Positions 26,797 through 35,679 of a DNA stretch of 64,000 bases are shown piece by piece (within the stretch, counting starts at the first letter, position 1; every line of letters begins with the position of its first letter). The position numbers were made by a program, and so were the translations under genes. The notes beneath the pieces are model-generated. The model saw only the letters and a list, made by a program, of their open reading frames with translations. It did not search any database and was not told the origin of the DNA. Location: the NCBI GenBank assembly GCA_014650475.1, contig BMVA01000008.1, forward strand, positions 186,001 to 250,000, written 5' to 3'. The DNA comes from Streptomyces albogriseolus. GTDB taxonomy: Bacteria; Actinomycetota; Actinomycetes; Streptomycetales; Streptomycetaceae.

Positions 26797-26804
26797 AAGC
26801 GCTT
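26797..26804. promoter_or_regulatory. AAGCGCTT palindrome in the acyl-CoA dehydrogenase promoter
   Basis: An 8-bp palindrome extended on one side (AAGCGCTTGCTCA), 32 bases before the GTG start. Similar motifs precede fatty-acid genes under TetR control in actinomycetes; only the core is symmetrical here. Confidence 0.3.
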
Positions 26805-26880
26805 GCTCAGAACAAGGTACCGGCGAGTATCCACAGGCGTCCAGAGTGGAGCCCCCGTAACGCTCGTCACTCGCCCGGGG

Positions 26881-27486
26881 TCACCGCGAGCCCGCCGCCG
26901 CGAACGCCCCCCGCGCCATCCGGTGCAGCAGCTCCGCCGTGCCCGCGCGGTCCGGGAGGGAGCCCGGGCGGGTGAGGTGGGGGGTGGAGTTGAGGAGGCC
27001 GAAGACCGAGTGGACCGCCGAGCGGGCGGTGGGCTCGGCGAGGTCCGGGTAGAGGCGGCGCACCACACCCACCCACAGCTCGACGTACTGCCGCTGGAGC
27101 TGGCGCACCAGCTTGCGGTCGGCGTCCCGGAGGCGGTCCAGCTCACGGTCGTGCAGGGTGATGAGCGGGCGGTCGTCGAGCGCGAAGTCGATGTGCCCCT
27201 CGATCAGCGAGTCGAGGACCGCCCCGGGAGCCACCCCGCCCGCCCCGTCCGCCTCGGCCAGCCGCCGCTTCGCACCGGTGAGCAGCGACTCGCTGATGCC
27301 GACCAGCAGCTCCGCCAGCATCGCGTCCTTGCCCGCGAAGTGCCGGTAGAGCCCGGGACCGCTGATGCCGACGGCGGCGCCTATCTCGTCGACGCCGACC
27401 CCGTGGAAGCCCCGCTCGGCGAAGAGCCGCGCGGCCTCCTTGAGGATCTGCTCGCGGCGGGTGGGGGCGTCGGTTCTGGTGGCCAT
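26881..27486 (-). CDS. TetR-family repressor of the liu-type operon
   Basis: 201-aa TetR-type regulator: N-terminal HTH (REQILKEAARLFAERGFHGV, EIGAAVGISGPGLYRHFAGK, residues 10-57) and a helical ligand-binding domain. It is divergent from the carboxylase/HMG-CoA-lyase operon, and two matching 16-18-bp dyads lie in the 86-base gap, so it very likely represses both its own gene and the operon, probably released by an acyl-CoA intermediate of branched-chain amino acid breakdown. The ligand is inference. Confidence 0.9.
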   Translation of the reverse strand: MATRTDAPTRREQILKEAARLFAERGFHGVGVDEIGAAVGISGPGLYRHFAGKDAMLAELLVGISESLLTGAKRRLAEADGAGGVAPGAVLDSLIEGHIDFALDDRPLITLHDRELDRLRDADRKLVRQLQRQYVELWVGVVRRLYPDLAEPTARSAVHSVFGLLNSTPHLTRPGSLPDRAGTAELLHRMARGAFAAAGSR

Positions 27487-27507
27487 GAAGACGATTCTAG
27501 ACAGGGA

Positions 27508-27525
27508 GGTTAGCGGTCGTTAACC
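27508..27525. promoter_or_regulatory. TetR operator 1 of the liu-type operon
   Basis: GGTTAGCGGTCGTTAACC, with 7 of 8 outer pairs complementary. Shares the consensus GTTARCGSTCRTTAAC with the second site 14 bases downstream. Confidence 0.7.
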
Positions 27526-27537
27526 TGGAGGAAATGC

Positions 27538-27553
27538 GTTAACGCTCATTAAC
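27538..27553. promoter_or_regulatory. TetR operator 2 of the liu-type operon
   Basis: GTTAACGCTCATTAAC, outer five pairs perfect, matching operator 1 at 13 of 16 positions. It lies directly before the ribosome site of the first operon gene, where bound repressor would block transcription. Confidence 0.7.
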
Positions 27554-27572
27554 ACGTGAGGGGACCCGCAGG

Positions 27573-29189
27573 ATGCATGAGGCACCGGAGCTTCACAGCG
27601 CGGCAGATCCCGCGTCGGAGGCCTTTCGGGCCAACGAGGAGGCGCACCGCGCCCTCGTCGAGGAGCTGCGCGGCAAGCTGGCCGCGGCGGCGCTCGGCGG
27701 CGGCGAGCGGGCGCGCGCCCGTCACACCGCGCGCGGGAAGCTGCTCCCGCGCGACCGGGTGGACACCCTCCTCGACCCCGGCTCGCCCTTCCTGGAGCTG
27801 GCCCCGCTGGCCGCCGACGGGATGTACGACGGGCAGGCGCCGGCGGCCGGGGTGATCGCCGGGATCGGCCGGGTCGCGGGCCGCGAGTGCGTGGTCGTCG
27901 CCAACGACGCCACGGTCAAGGGCGGCACGTACTACCCGATGACCGTGAAGAAGCACCTGCGCGCGCAGGAGGTGGCCCTGGACAACCGGCTGCCCTGCGT
28001 CTACCTGGTGGACTCCGGCGGGGCGTTCCTGCCGATGCAGGACGAGGTGTTCCCGGACCGGGACCACTTCGGCCGCATCTTCTACAACCAGGCCCGGATG
28101 TCCGGCGCCGGCATCCCGCAGATCGCGGCGGTGCTCGGCTCCTGCACCGCCGGCGGCGCGTACGTGCCCGCGATGAGCGACGAGGCGGTGATCGTCCGCA
28201 ACCAGGGCACGATCTTCCTCGGCGGCCCGCCGCTGGTGAAGGCGGCCACCGGCGAGGTGGTCACGGCGGAGGAGCTGGGCGGCGGCGAGGTCCACTCCCG
28301 GGTGTCCGGGGTGACCGACCACCTCGCCGAGGACGACGCGCACGCGCTCAGGATCGTCCGCCAGATCGTCTCCACGCTGCCCGGGCGCGGCGAGCCGCCC
28401 TGGCGGGTGGAGCCGGTCGCCGAGCCCAAGGTGGACCCGGCGGGGCTGTACGGCGCGGTGCCGGTGGACTCCCGCACCCCCTACGACGTCCGCGAGATCA
28501 TCGCCCGGATCACCGACGGCTCCCGGTTCGCCGAGTTCAAGGCGGAGTTCGGGCAGACCCTGGTCACCGGCTTCGCGCACATCCACGGCCACCCGGTGGG
28601 GATCGTCGCCAACAACGGCATCCTGTTCTCCGAGTCCGCCCAGAAGGGCGCCCATTTCATCGAGCTGTGCGACCAGCGCGGCATCCCGCTGCTGTTCCTG
28701 CAGAACATCTCTGGCTTCATGGTCGGCAAGGACTACGAGGCGGGCGGCATCGCCAAGCACGGCGCCAAGATGGTCACGGCCGTCGCCTGCACGCGCGTGC
28801 CGAAGCTGACCGTCGTGGTCGGCGGGTCGTACGGGGCGGGCAACTACTCGATGTGCGGCCGGGCCTACTCCCCCCGCTTCCTGTGGATGTGGCCGAACGC
28901 CAAGATCTCGGTGATGGGCGGCGAGCAGGCGGCCTCGGTGCTGGCGACGGTCAAGCGGGACCAGCTGGAGGGGCGCGGCGAGGAGTGGCCCGCGGAGGAG
29001 GAAGAGGCCTTCAAGGCCCCGGTCCGCGCCCAGTACGAGCGCCAGGGGAACGCCTACTACGCGACGGCCCGCCTCTGGGACGACGGCGTGATCGACCCGA
29101 TGGAGACCCGGCAGGTGCTGGGGCTGGCCCTGACCGCGTGCGCCAACGCGCCCCTGGGTGACCCCCAGTTCGGCGTCTTCCGGATGTGA
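27573..29189 (+). CDS. accD1: Acyl-CoA carboxylase, carboxyltransferase beta subunit (methylcrotonyl-CoA type)
   Basis: 538-aa carboxyltransferase subunit, probably methylcrotonyl-CoA carboxylase beta (LiuB type), transferring CO2 from biotin to the acyl-CoA. Two crotonase-like halves are visible: [40 protein letters not shown] and [20 protein letters not shown] with [20 protein letters not shown]. First gene of an operon with the biotin carboxylase, HMG-CoA lyase and acyl-CoA dehydrogenase, the set needed for leucine degradation from isovaleryl-CoA to acetoacetate. A TetR gene is divergent. Confidence 0.9.
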   Translation: MHEAPELHSAADPASEAFRANEEAHRALVEELRGKLAAAALGGGERARARHTARGKLLPRDRVDTLLDPGSPFLELAPLAADGMYDGQAPAAGVIAGIGRVAGRECVVVANDATVKGGTYYPMTVKKHLRAQEVALDNRLPCVYLVDSGGAFLPMQDEVFPDRDHFGRIFYNQARMSGAGIPQIAAVLGSCTAGGAYVPAMSDEAVIVRNQGTIFLGGPPLVKAATGEVVTAEELGGGEVHSRVSGVTDHLAEDDAHALRIVRQIVSTLPGRGEPPWRVEPVAEPKVDPAGLYGAVPVDSRTPYDVREIIARITDGSRFAEFKAEFGQTLVTGFAHIHGHPVGIVANNGILFSESAQKGAHFIELCDQRGIPLLFLQNISGFMVGKDYEAGGIAKHGAKMVTAVACTRVPKLTVVVGGSYGAGNYSMCGRAYSPRFLWMWPNAKISVMGGEQAASVLATVKRDQLEGRGEEWPAEEEEAFKAPVRAQYERQGNAYYATARLWDDGVIDPMETRQVLGLALTACANAPLGDPQFGVFRM

Positions 29190-29203
29190 GGGGACCCCTG
29201 ACG

Positions 29204-31240
29204 ATGACTGATCAGATGTTCGACACGGTGCTGGTGGCGAACCGGGGCGAGATCGCCGTCCGTGTCGTGCGCACGCTGCGGTCGCTGGGCGTGCGCTCGG
29301 TGGCGGTGTACTCCGACGCGGACGCCGGCGCCCGGCACGTCCGCGAGGCCGACACGGCGGTGCGGATCGGCCCGGCGCCGGCCGCGGAGAGCTACCTGTC
29401 GGCGGAACGGCTGCTGGAGGCGGCCGCCCGCACCGGCGCGCAGGCGGTGCACCCGGGGTACGGCTTCCTCGCGGAGAACGCGGGGTTCGCACGGGCGTGC
29501 GAGGCGGCGGGGCTGGTGTTCATCGGTCCCCCGGCGGACGCCATCGCCCTGATGGGCGACAAGATCCGCGCCAAGGAGACGGTGAAGGCGGCCGGGGTGC
29601 CGGTGGTGCCCGGCTCCAGCGGCAGCGGGCTGACGGACGCGCAGCTCGTCGACGCGGCCCGGGAGATCGGCATGCCGGTGCTGCTGAAGCCGTCGGCGGG
29701 CGGCGGCGGCAAGGGCATGCGGCTGGTGCGGGACGAGACGCGTCTCGCGGACGAGATCGCCGCCGCCCGGCGCGAGGCCCGCGCCTCCTTCGGCGACGAC
29801 ACGCTGCTGGTGGAGCGGTGGATCGACCGGCCCCGGCACATCGAGATCCAGGTGCTGGCCGACGGCCACGGGAACGTGGTGCACCTGGGCGAGCGCGAGT
29901 GCTCCCTCCAGCGCCGGCACCAGAAGATCGTCGAGGAGGCGCCCAGTGTGCTCCTCGACGAGAAGACCCGGGCTGCGATGGGCGAGGCGGCCGTGCAGGC
30001 GGCCCGCTCCTGCGGCTACCGGGGCGCGGGCACGGTGGAGTTCATCGTCCCGGGCGACGACCCGTCGGCGTACTACTTCATGGAGATGAACACCCGGCTC
30101 CAGGTGGAGCACCCGGTCACCGAGCTGATCACGGGGCTCGACCTGGTGGAGTGGCAGCTGCGGGTCGCGGCGGGCGAGCGGCTGGCGTTCGGGCAGGACG
30201 ACGTCCGCCTGACCGGGCACGCGGTCGAGGCGCGGCTGTGCGCCGAGGACCCCGCGCGCGGGTTCCTGCCCTCCGGCGGCACGGTCCTGCGGCTGCGCGA
30301 GCCGCAGGGCGACGGCGTGCGCACCGACTCCGGCCTGAGCGAGGGCACGGAGGTCGGCAGCCTCTACGACCCGATGCTCTCCAAGGTGATCGCGTACGGC
30401 CCCGACCGGGCGACCGCGCTGCGCAAGCTGCGGGCGGCGCTCGCCGGGACGGTGACGCTGGGCGTGCAGACCAACGCGGGCTTCCTGCGGCGGCTGCTGG
30501 CGCACCCGGCCGTCGTGTCGGGCGAGCTGGACACCGGTCTGGTGGAGCGGGAGGCGGACTCCCTGGTCGGCGGCGAGGTGCCGGCCGAGGTGTACGCGGC
30601 GGCGGCGCTGCTGCGCCACACCGCCCTCGCGCCCGCCGCGGCGCCCGGCTGGCGTGACCCGTTCGCCGCCGCCGACGGCTGGCGGATGGGCGGCGGCCGG
30701 GCGTGGACGGCGCACCATCTGCGGGTGGCGGGCCACGACCCGGTGACCGTACGGGTGCGGGCCACGGCCGACGGCGGCACGGAGCTGCTGCTGCCCGGCG
30801 CGGACACCCCGCTGCGGGCGTCCGCGGGGCCGCTGGAGGGGCACCGGTTCACCTGCGCCCTGGACGGCGTCACACACGCCTTCGCCGCCCTGCCGGACGG
30901 CACCTGGCTGGGCCGGGACGGTGACGCCTGGCAGGTGCGGGACCACGACCCGGTCGCCGCGTCCCTCACCCGGGCGGGTCAGGGGGGCGCCGACTCGCTG
31001 ACCGCGCCGATGCCGGGCACGGTGACGGTGGTGAAGGTCGCCGTCGGCGACGAGGTGGACGCGGGCCAGAGCCTGCTGGTGGTGGAGGCGATGAAGATGG
31101 AGCACGTCATCTCCGCCCCGCACGCCGGCACGGTCACCGAACTGGACGTGTCCCCGGGCACGACGGTCGCCATGGACCAGGTGCTCGCGGTCATCGCCCC
31201 CGTGGAGACCGCGGCACCGGCGGAAGGGGAGACGGCATGA
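29204..31240 (+). CDS. accC: Biotin-dependent acyl-CoA carboxylase alpha subunit (BC-BCCP)
   Basis: 678-aa alpha subunit with biotin carboxylase and biotin carrier domains. BC domain: [20 protein letters not shown] at the start, ATP-grasp loop [34 protein letters not shown] and [13 protein letters not shown]. The BCCP domain is at the C-terminus with the biotinylation site VEAMKMEHV. With AccD1 it forms the presumed methylcrotonyl-CoA carboxylase. The start is ATG 29204; the 12-nt leader GTGAGGGGACCC also precedes accD1. Its stop overlaps the hmgL start (ATGA). Confidence 0.92.
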   Translation: MTDQMFDTVLVANRGEIAVRVVRTLRSLGVRSVAVYSDADAGARHVREADTAVRIGPAPAAESYLSAERLLEAAARTGAQAVHPGYGFLAENAGFARACEAAGLVFIGPPADAIALMGDKIRAKETVKAAGVPVVPGSSGSGLTDAQLVDAAREIGMPVLLKPSAGGGGKGMRLVRDETRLADEIAAARREARASFGDDTLLVERWIDRPRHIEIQVLADGHGNVVHLGERECSLQRRHQKIVEEAPSVLLDEKTRAAMGEAAVQAARSCGYRGAGTVEFIVPGDDPSAYYFMEMNTRLQVEHPVTELITGLDLVEWQLRVAAGERLAFGQDDVRLTGHAVEARLCAEDPARGFLPSGGTVLRLREPQGDGVRTDSGLSEGTEVGSLYDPMLSKVIAYGPDRATALRKLRAALAGTVTLGVQTNAGFLRRLLAHPAVVSGELDTGLVEREADSLVGGEVPAEVYAAAALLRHTALAPAAAPGWRDPFAAADGWRMGGGRAWTAHHLRVAGHDPVTVRVRATADGGTELLLPGADTPLRASAGPLEGHRFTCALDGVTHAFAALPDGTWLGRDGDAWQVRDHDPVAASLTRAGQGGADSLTAPMPGTVTVVKVAVGDEVDAGQSLLVVEAMKMEHVISAPHAGTVTELDVSPGTTVAMDQVLAVIAPVETAAPAEGETA

Positions 31241-32184
31241 ACGTGAGCGAGCTGGGCCTGCCCATGGCCGTACCGGCCGAGGGGCTGCCCGCACGGGTGC
31301 GGATCCACGAGGTGGGCGCCCGCGACGGCCTGCAGAACGAGAAGGCGACCGTGCCGACGGTCGTGAAGGCGGAGTTCGTCCGCCGGCTGGCCGGCACGGG
31401 CCTGACCACGATCGAGGCGACGAGCTTCGTGCACCCGAAGTGGGTGCCCCAGCTCGCGGACGCCGAGGACCTGTACCCGGCGGTGTCCGACCTGCCGGTG
31501 GACCTGCCGGTGCTGGTGCCCAACGAGCGCGGCCTGGACCGCGCGCTGGCGCTGGGCGCCCGGCGGGTGGCGGTGTTCGCCAGCGCCACGGAGTCCTTCG
31601 CCAAGGCCAACCTGAACCGCACGGTGGACGAGGCGCTGGCCATGTTCGAGCCCGTGGTGGCCCGGGCGAAGGAGCAGGGCGTCCATGTGCGCGGCTATCT
31701 GTCGATGTGCTTCGGCGACCCCTGGGAGGGCGCGGTCCCGGTCCCCCAGGTGGTGCGCGTGTGCCGGGCGCTGCTCGACATGGGCTGCGACGAGCTGAGC
31801 CTCGGCGACACGATCGGGGTGGCGACCCCGGGCCATGTGACGGCCCTGATCGGCGCGCTCGCGGAGGCGGGCGTGCCCGTCCCCGCGCTGGGCGTGCACT
31901 TCCACGACACCTACGGCCAGGCGCTGTCCAACACGCTGGCCGCGCTCCAGCAGGGCGTCGCCACGGTCGACGCCTCGGCCGGCGGGCTGGGCGGCTGCCC
32001 GTACGCGAAGTCCGCCACCGGCAATCTCGCCACCGAAGACCTCGTGTGGATGCTGCGGGGCCTCGGCATCGACACCGGGGTCGACCTCGGCCGTCTGGTC
32101 GCCACAAGCGTCTGGATGGCCGCCCACCTGGGCCGGCCCAGCCCGTCCCGCACCGTACGAGCCCTCTCCCACCAGGAGCAGTGA
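31237..32184 (+). CDS. hmgL: Hydroxymethylglutaryl-CoA lyase
   Basis: 315-aa TIM-barrel lyase splitting HMG-CoA into acetoacetate and acetyl-CoA, the last step of leucine breakdown. Diagnostic motifs: [16 protein letters not shown] at the N-terminus, [37 protein letters not shown] and the active-site Cys loop [18 protein letters not shown] overlap with accC and a 4-base gap to acdH place it inside the operon. Confidence 0.93.
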   Translation: MNVSELGLPMAVPAEGLPARVRIHEVGARDGLQNEKATVPTVVKAEFVRRLAGTGLTTIEATSFVHPKWVPQLADAEDLYPAVSDLPVDLPVLVPNERGLDRALALGARRVAVFASATESFAKANLNRTVDEALAMFEPVVARAKEQGVHVRGYLSMCFGDPWEGAVPVPQVVRVCRALLDMGCDELSLGDTIGVATPGHVTALIGALAEAGVPVPALGVHFHDTYGQALSNTLAALQQGVATVDASAGGLGGCPYAKSATGNLATEDLVWMLRGLGIDTGVDLGRLVATSVWMAAHLGRPSPSRTVRALSHQEQ

Positions 32185-32188
32185 CGAC

Positions 32189-33349
32189 ATGGACCACAAG
32201 CTCTCCCCCGAACTCGAGGAACTCCGCCGCACGGTCGAGGAGTTCGCGCACGACGTGGTGGCGCCGAAGATCGGCGACTTCTACGAGCGGCACGAGTTCC
32301 CGTACGAGATCGTGCGGGAGATGGGCCGCATGGGCCTGTTCGGGCTGCCGTTCCCGGAGGAGTACGGCGGCATGGGCGGCGACTACTTCGCGCTCGGCGT
32401 GGCGCTGGAGGAACTGGCCCGGGTGGACTCCTCGGTGGCCATCACCCTGGAGGCGGGCGTCTCGCTGGGCGCCATGCCGCTGCACCTGTTCGGCACGGAG
32501 GAGCAGAAGCGTGAGTGGCTGCCCCGGCTGTGCTCGGGCGAGATACTCGGCGCCTTCGGGCTGACCGAGCCGGACGGCGGCAGCGACGCGGGCGCGACCC
32601 GCACGACGGCCCGTCTGGACGAGGCGACGGGCGAGTGGGTGATCAACGGCACCAAGTGCTTCATCACCAACTCCGGCACGGACATCACCGGTCTGGTGAC
32701 GGTCACCGCCGTCACCGGCCGCAAGCCCGACGGCAGGCCGGAGATCTCGTCGATCATCGTCCCCGCCGGCACCCCCGGTTTCACGGTCGCGGCGCCGTAC
32801 TCCAAGGTCGGCTGGAACGCCTCGGACACCCGGGAGCTCTCCTTCCAGGACGTGCGCGTCCCGGCGGCCAACCTGCTGGGCGCGGAGGGCCGCGGCTACG
32901 CCCAGTTCCTGCGCATCCTCGACGAGGGCCGTATCGCCATCGCGGCGCTCGCCACGGGGCTCGCGCAGGGCTGTGTGGACGAGTCGGTGAAGTACGCCAA
33001 GGAGCGGCACGCGTTCGGGCGTCCGATCGGCGCCAACCAGGCGATCCAGTTCAAGATCGCGGACATGGAGATGAAGGCGCACACGGCGCGTCTGGCGTGG
33101 CGGGACGCGGCGAGCCGGCTGGTGGCGGGCGAGCCCTTCAAGAAGGAGGCGGCGCTGGCCAAGCTGTACTCCTCCACGGTGGCCGTGGACAACGCCCGCG
33201 ACGCGACACAGATCCACGGCGGCTACGGCTTCATGAACGAGTACCCGGTGGCCCGGATGTGGCGCGACTCCAAGATCCTGGAGATCGGCGAGGGCACCAG
33301 CGAGGTCCAGCGGATGCTCATCGCCCGGGAGTTGGGCCTGACGGGCTGA
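32189..33349 (+). CDS. acdH: Acyl-CoA dehydrogenase of the branched-chain operon
   Basis: 386-aa FAD-dependent acyl-CoA dehydrogenase. Signatures: FGLTEPDGGSDAGATRTTAR, HAFGRPIGANQAIQFKIADM and QIHGGYGFMNEYPVARMWRD. The catalytic Glu is at the MCAD position (EIGEGTSEVQRML), whereas typical isovaleryl-CoA dehydrogenases have Ala or Gly there and use another Glu. Position in the operon implies isovaleryl-CoA, but isobutyryl- or 2-methylbutyryl-CoA fit the active site equally well; Streptomyces AcdH is known as a broad branched-chain enzyme. Last gene before a strong terminator. Confidence 0.9.
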   Translation: MDHKLSPELEELRRTVEEFAHDVVAPKIGDFYERHEFPYEIVREMGRMGLFGLPFPEEYGGMGGDYFALGVALEELARVDSSVAITLEAGVSLGAMPLHLFGTEEQKREWLPRLCSGEILGAFGLTEPDGGSDAGATRTTARLDEATGEWVINGTKCFITNSGTDITGLVTVTAVTGRKPDGRPEISSIIVPAGTPGFTVAAPYSKVGWNASDTRELSFQDVRVPAANLLGAEGRGYAQFLRILDEGRIAIAALATGLAQGCVDESVKYAKERHAFGRPIGANQAIQFKIADMEMKAHTARLAWRDAASRLVAGEPFKKEAALAKLYSSTVAVDNARDATQIHGGYGFMNEYPVARMWRDSKILEIGEGTSEVQRMLIARELGLTG

Positions 33350-33369
33350 GCACGCCCGCGGTGACGAAC

Positions 33370-33394
33370 GGCCCGCGCCGCCCCGGCGCGGGCC
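33370..33394 (+). terminator. Terminator of the liu-type operon
   Basis: Perfect 10-bp stem (GGCCCGCGCC with GGCGCGGGCC) and a 5-nt loop, 20 bases after the acdH stop. Confidence 0.8.
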
Positions 33395-33479
33395 GCTCCT
33401 TCAGGGTCGAGTGATCCGAATCACGGTACGGGACCGGCGTTTCCCGGGGATGGGACCCGAACGCCCCCTGGACAGATCG

Positions 33480-33498
33480 TTTGGTTAGGCTAACCTAA
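33480..33498. promoter_or_regulatory. Iron box (DmdR/DtxR-type) upstream of desE
   Basis: TTTGGTTAGGCTAACCTAA, a near-perfect match to the Streptomyces iron-box consensus TTAGGTTAGGCTNACCTAA. Identical to the box upstream of desA. It lies 45 bases before the desE start; iron-bound DmdR is expected to shut the gene off. Confidence 0.92.
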
Positions 33499-33542
33499 CG
33501 CTGTTTGTACCTCGTCCCGTACGCACGAAAGCAGACCCTTCC

Positions 33543-34586
33543 ATGTCGAACGCCAGAACCGCCCGCCTCACCCGTCGCGGGCTGCTCGCCGCCGGTGGCG
33601 CCCTCGGACTCGGCGCCGTGCTCACCGCCTGCGGGGACGACGGCGCGAAGGACGGCGGCGCGGACACGAAGGGCTCCGCCAAGACCGGCCCCTGGTCCTT
33701 CAAGGACGACCGCGGCACCACGGTGAAGCTCGACGAGGCGCCCAGGAACATCGTCGCGTTCACGGGCGTGGCCGCCGCGCTGTACGACTACGGCATCGAG
33801 GTCAAGGGCGTGTTCGGCCCGACCACGACCAAGGACGGCAAGGCAGACGTGCAGGCCGGCGACATGGACGTCAGCAAGGTGACGGTCCTGGGCAACGTCT
33901 GGGACCAGTTCAACGTCGAGAAGTACGCGGCGCTCGTGCCCGACGTCCTGATCTCCACGATGTTCGACGACGCCGGCACCCTCTGGTACGTCCCCGAGGC
34001 GTCCAAGGACAAGATCGCCAAGCTCGCGCCCAGCGTCGGCATCTCCGTGTTCGACCGTCAGCTCACCGGCCCGCTCCAGCGGATGTGGGAGCTGGCCGAG
34101 TCGCTCGGCGCCGACATGACGGCCGCGAAGGTCACCGAGGCCAAGAAGCGGTTCGAGGCGGCCTCGGAGCGGCTGCGCAAGGCCGCCAAGGCCAAGCCCG
34201 AGATCAAGGTGCTGGTCGGCTCCGCGAGCCCCGAGCTGTTCTACGTCTCGGGCAGCAACCTCTCGATCGACCTGGAGTACTTCAAGGCCCTCGGCGTGAA
34301 CTTCGTGGAGCCGACGGAGGCCGCCAAGAAGGCCACCGGCGGCTGGTTCGAGAGCCTGAGCTGGGAGAACGTCGACAAGCACAAGGCCGACGTGATCATG
34401 ATGGACGACCGCAGCTCGGCCATCCAGCCCGCCGACATCACCGAGGCGACCTGGAAGCAGCTGCCCGCCGTCAAGGCCGGCCAGATCATCGCCCGTTCCA
34501 CCGAGCCGATCCTGTCCTACGACAAGTGCGTGGCGCCCGTGGAGGCGCTCGCCGAGGCCATCGAGAAGGCCAAGAAGGTCAGCTGA
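33543..34586 (+). CDS. desE: Ferrioxamine-binding lipoprotein
   Basis: 347-aa substrate-binding lipoprotein for iron-loaded hydroxamate siderophores. A twin-Arg signal (LTRRGLLAAGGALGLGAVL) ends in the lipobox LTAC (Cys30). The mature protein has the periplasmic-binding-protein class III fold with a long linker helix (VTEAKKRFEAASERLRKAAK). Directly behind an iron box and followed by a siderophore-interacting reductase and the desABCD operon; it feeds ferrioxamine to an ABC permease encoded elsewhere. Confidence 0.93.
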   Translation: MSNARTARLTRRGLLAAGGALGLGAVLTACGDDGAKDGGADTKGSAKTGPWSFKDDRGTTVKLDEAPRNIVAFTGVAAALYDYGIEVKGVFGPTTTKDGKADVQAGDMDVSKVTVLGNVWDQFNVEKYAALVPDVLISTMFDDAGTLWYVPEASKDKIAKLAPSVGISVFDRQLTGPLQRMWELAESLGADMTAAKVTEAKKRFEAASERLRKAAKAKPEIKVLVGSASPELFYVSGSNLSIDLEYFKALGVNFVEPTEAAKKATGGWFESLSWENVDKHKADVIMMDDRSSAIQPADITEATWKQLPAVKAGQIIARSTEPILSYDKCVAPVEALAEAIEKAKKVS

Positions 34587-34647
34587 CACCTCTCGCAAGG
34601 CCCCCCTCGCAAGGTCCAGCCACCCCCTCGACTCGCAGGAGCTCCTG

Positions 34648-35520
34648 GTGACGACTGCCGTGGCCGCCCCGTTCCGCTTCTTCGCCCTTCAGGTCGCCGG
34701 GACGCGGCGGCTCGGCCCGTCGCTGGTCCGGGTCACCTTCACCGGGCCGGAGCTGAGCGACTTCCGCTCCGACGGACGCGACCAGTCCCTGTCGCTGTTC
34801 CTGCCCCACCCCGGGCAGGACGCGCCGGTCGTGCCGCTGGAGCTGGGCGACGGGTGGTGGCAGGGCTGGCGTGAACTGCCCGACGACGTACGGGCGGTGA
34901 TGCGCTCGTACACGCTGCGGGCGCTGCGCGCGGACGCACTGGGACGGACCGCCGAGATCGACGTCGACTTCGTGCTGCACGGCGTCGGCGCGGAGGCGGG
35001 CCCGTCCGCCGCGGCCGGTCCGGCGTCCCGCTGGGCCGCCCGCGCCGCCGTGGGCGACCGGGTGCTGCTGCTCGGCCCCGCGATCGCCGACAACCGCGCG
35101 ATCCGCTTCCGCCCGCCCGAGGACACCGCCACGGTGCTGATGTGGGCGGACGAGACCGCCCTGCCCGCCGCGGCCGCCGTCCTGGAGACCCTTCCGGCAG
35201 GCACCCGCGCCCGGGGCTGGGTGGAGGTGCCGCACGCCGGGGACGTCCAGGAGCTGCCGACCGCGGCGGACGCGGAGGTCACCTGGTGCGTGCGGGAGGG
35301 CGCCGCCGCCCCGGAGACCCCGCCGTCCCTGGACGCCGTCCGGCGGGCCGTCCTCCCCTCCCCCGAGCGCGCCTACGTGTGGATCGCCGGGGAGTCCGGC
35401 CAGGTGAAGCAGGTGCGCCGACACTTCGTCCAGGAGCGTGGCGTCGACCGCCGACGGGTGACGTTCGTGGGCTACTGGCGGCGCGGTCTGACAGAGGAAC
35501 AGCTCCGCGAACAGGCGTGA
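34648..35520 (+). CDS. Siderophore-interacting protein (FAD ferric-siderophore reductase)
   Basis: 290-aa protein of the SIP/ViuB family, which releases iron from imported siderophore by reduction. FAD-binding domain with RRLGPSLVRVTFTGPELSDF and MRSYTLRALR, then an NAD(P)H-binding lobe with VLMWADETALPAAAAVLETL and YVWIAGESGQVKQVRRHFVQ, ending in the typical GYWRRGLTEEQLR. The GTG start follows AGGAG by six bases. Located between desE and desA; probably transcribed with desE under the first iron box. Confidence 0.9.
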   Translation: MTTAVAAPFRFFALQVAGTRRLGPSLVRVTFTGPELSDFRSDGRDQSLSLFLPHPGQDAPVVPLELGDGWWQGWRELPDDVRAVMRSYTLRALRADALGRTAEIDVDFVLHGVGAEAGPSAAAGPASRWAARAAVGDRVLLLGPAIADNRAIRFRPPEDTATVLMWADETALPAAAAVLETLPAGTRARGWVEVPHAGDVQELPTAADAEVTWCVREGAAAPETPPSLDAVRRAVLPSPERAYVWIAGESGQVKQVRRHFVQERGVDRRRVTFVGYWRRGLTEEQLREQA

Positions 35521-35603
35521 GCCGCAGGCGAATTGAGGCGTTGCGGCACCCCGCCCAGGACGTGACGACGGTCACGGCCGAAACGGGACTACCCCCGAAA
35601 AGG

Positions 35604-35622
35604 TTTGGTTAGGCTAACCTAA
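35604..35622. promoter_or_regulatory. Iron box upstream of desA
   Basis: TTTGGTTAGGCTAACCTAA, identical over 19 bp to the desE box, 58 bases before the desA start. Expected DmdR1 operator controlling desABCD. Confidence 0.92.
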
Positions 35623-35679
35623 GTTCAACCGCACTGGACCTCTCCCCGCACCGGACCGTCCCCACCGGAGGACCCCCAC

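Noticed and set aside
29057..33217. A 1386-codon minus-strand frame opposite the accC-hmgL-acdH operon
   Set aside because: Same shadow effect; the plus-strand frames have full conserved motifs and coupled starts.
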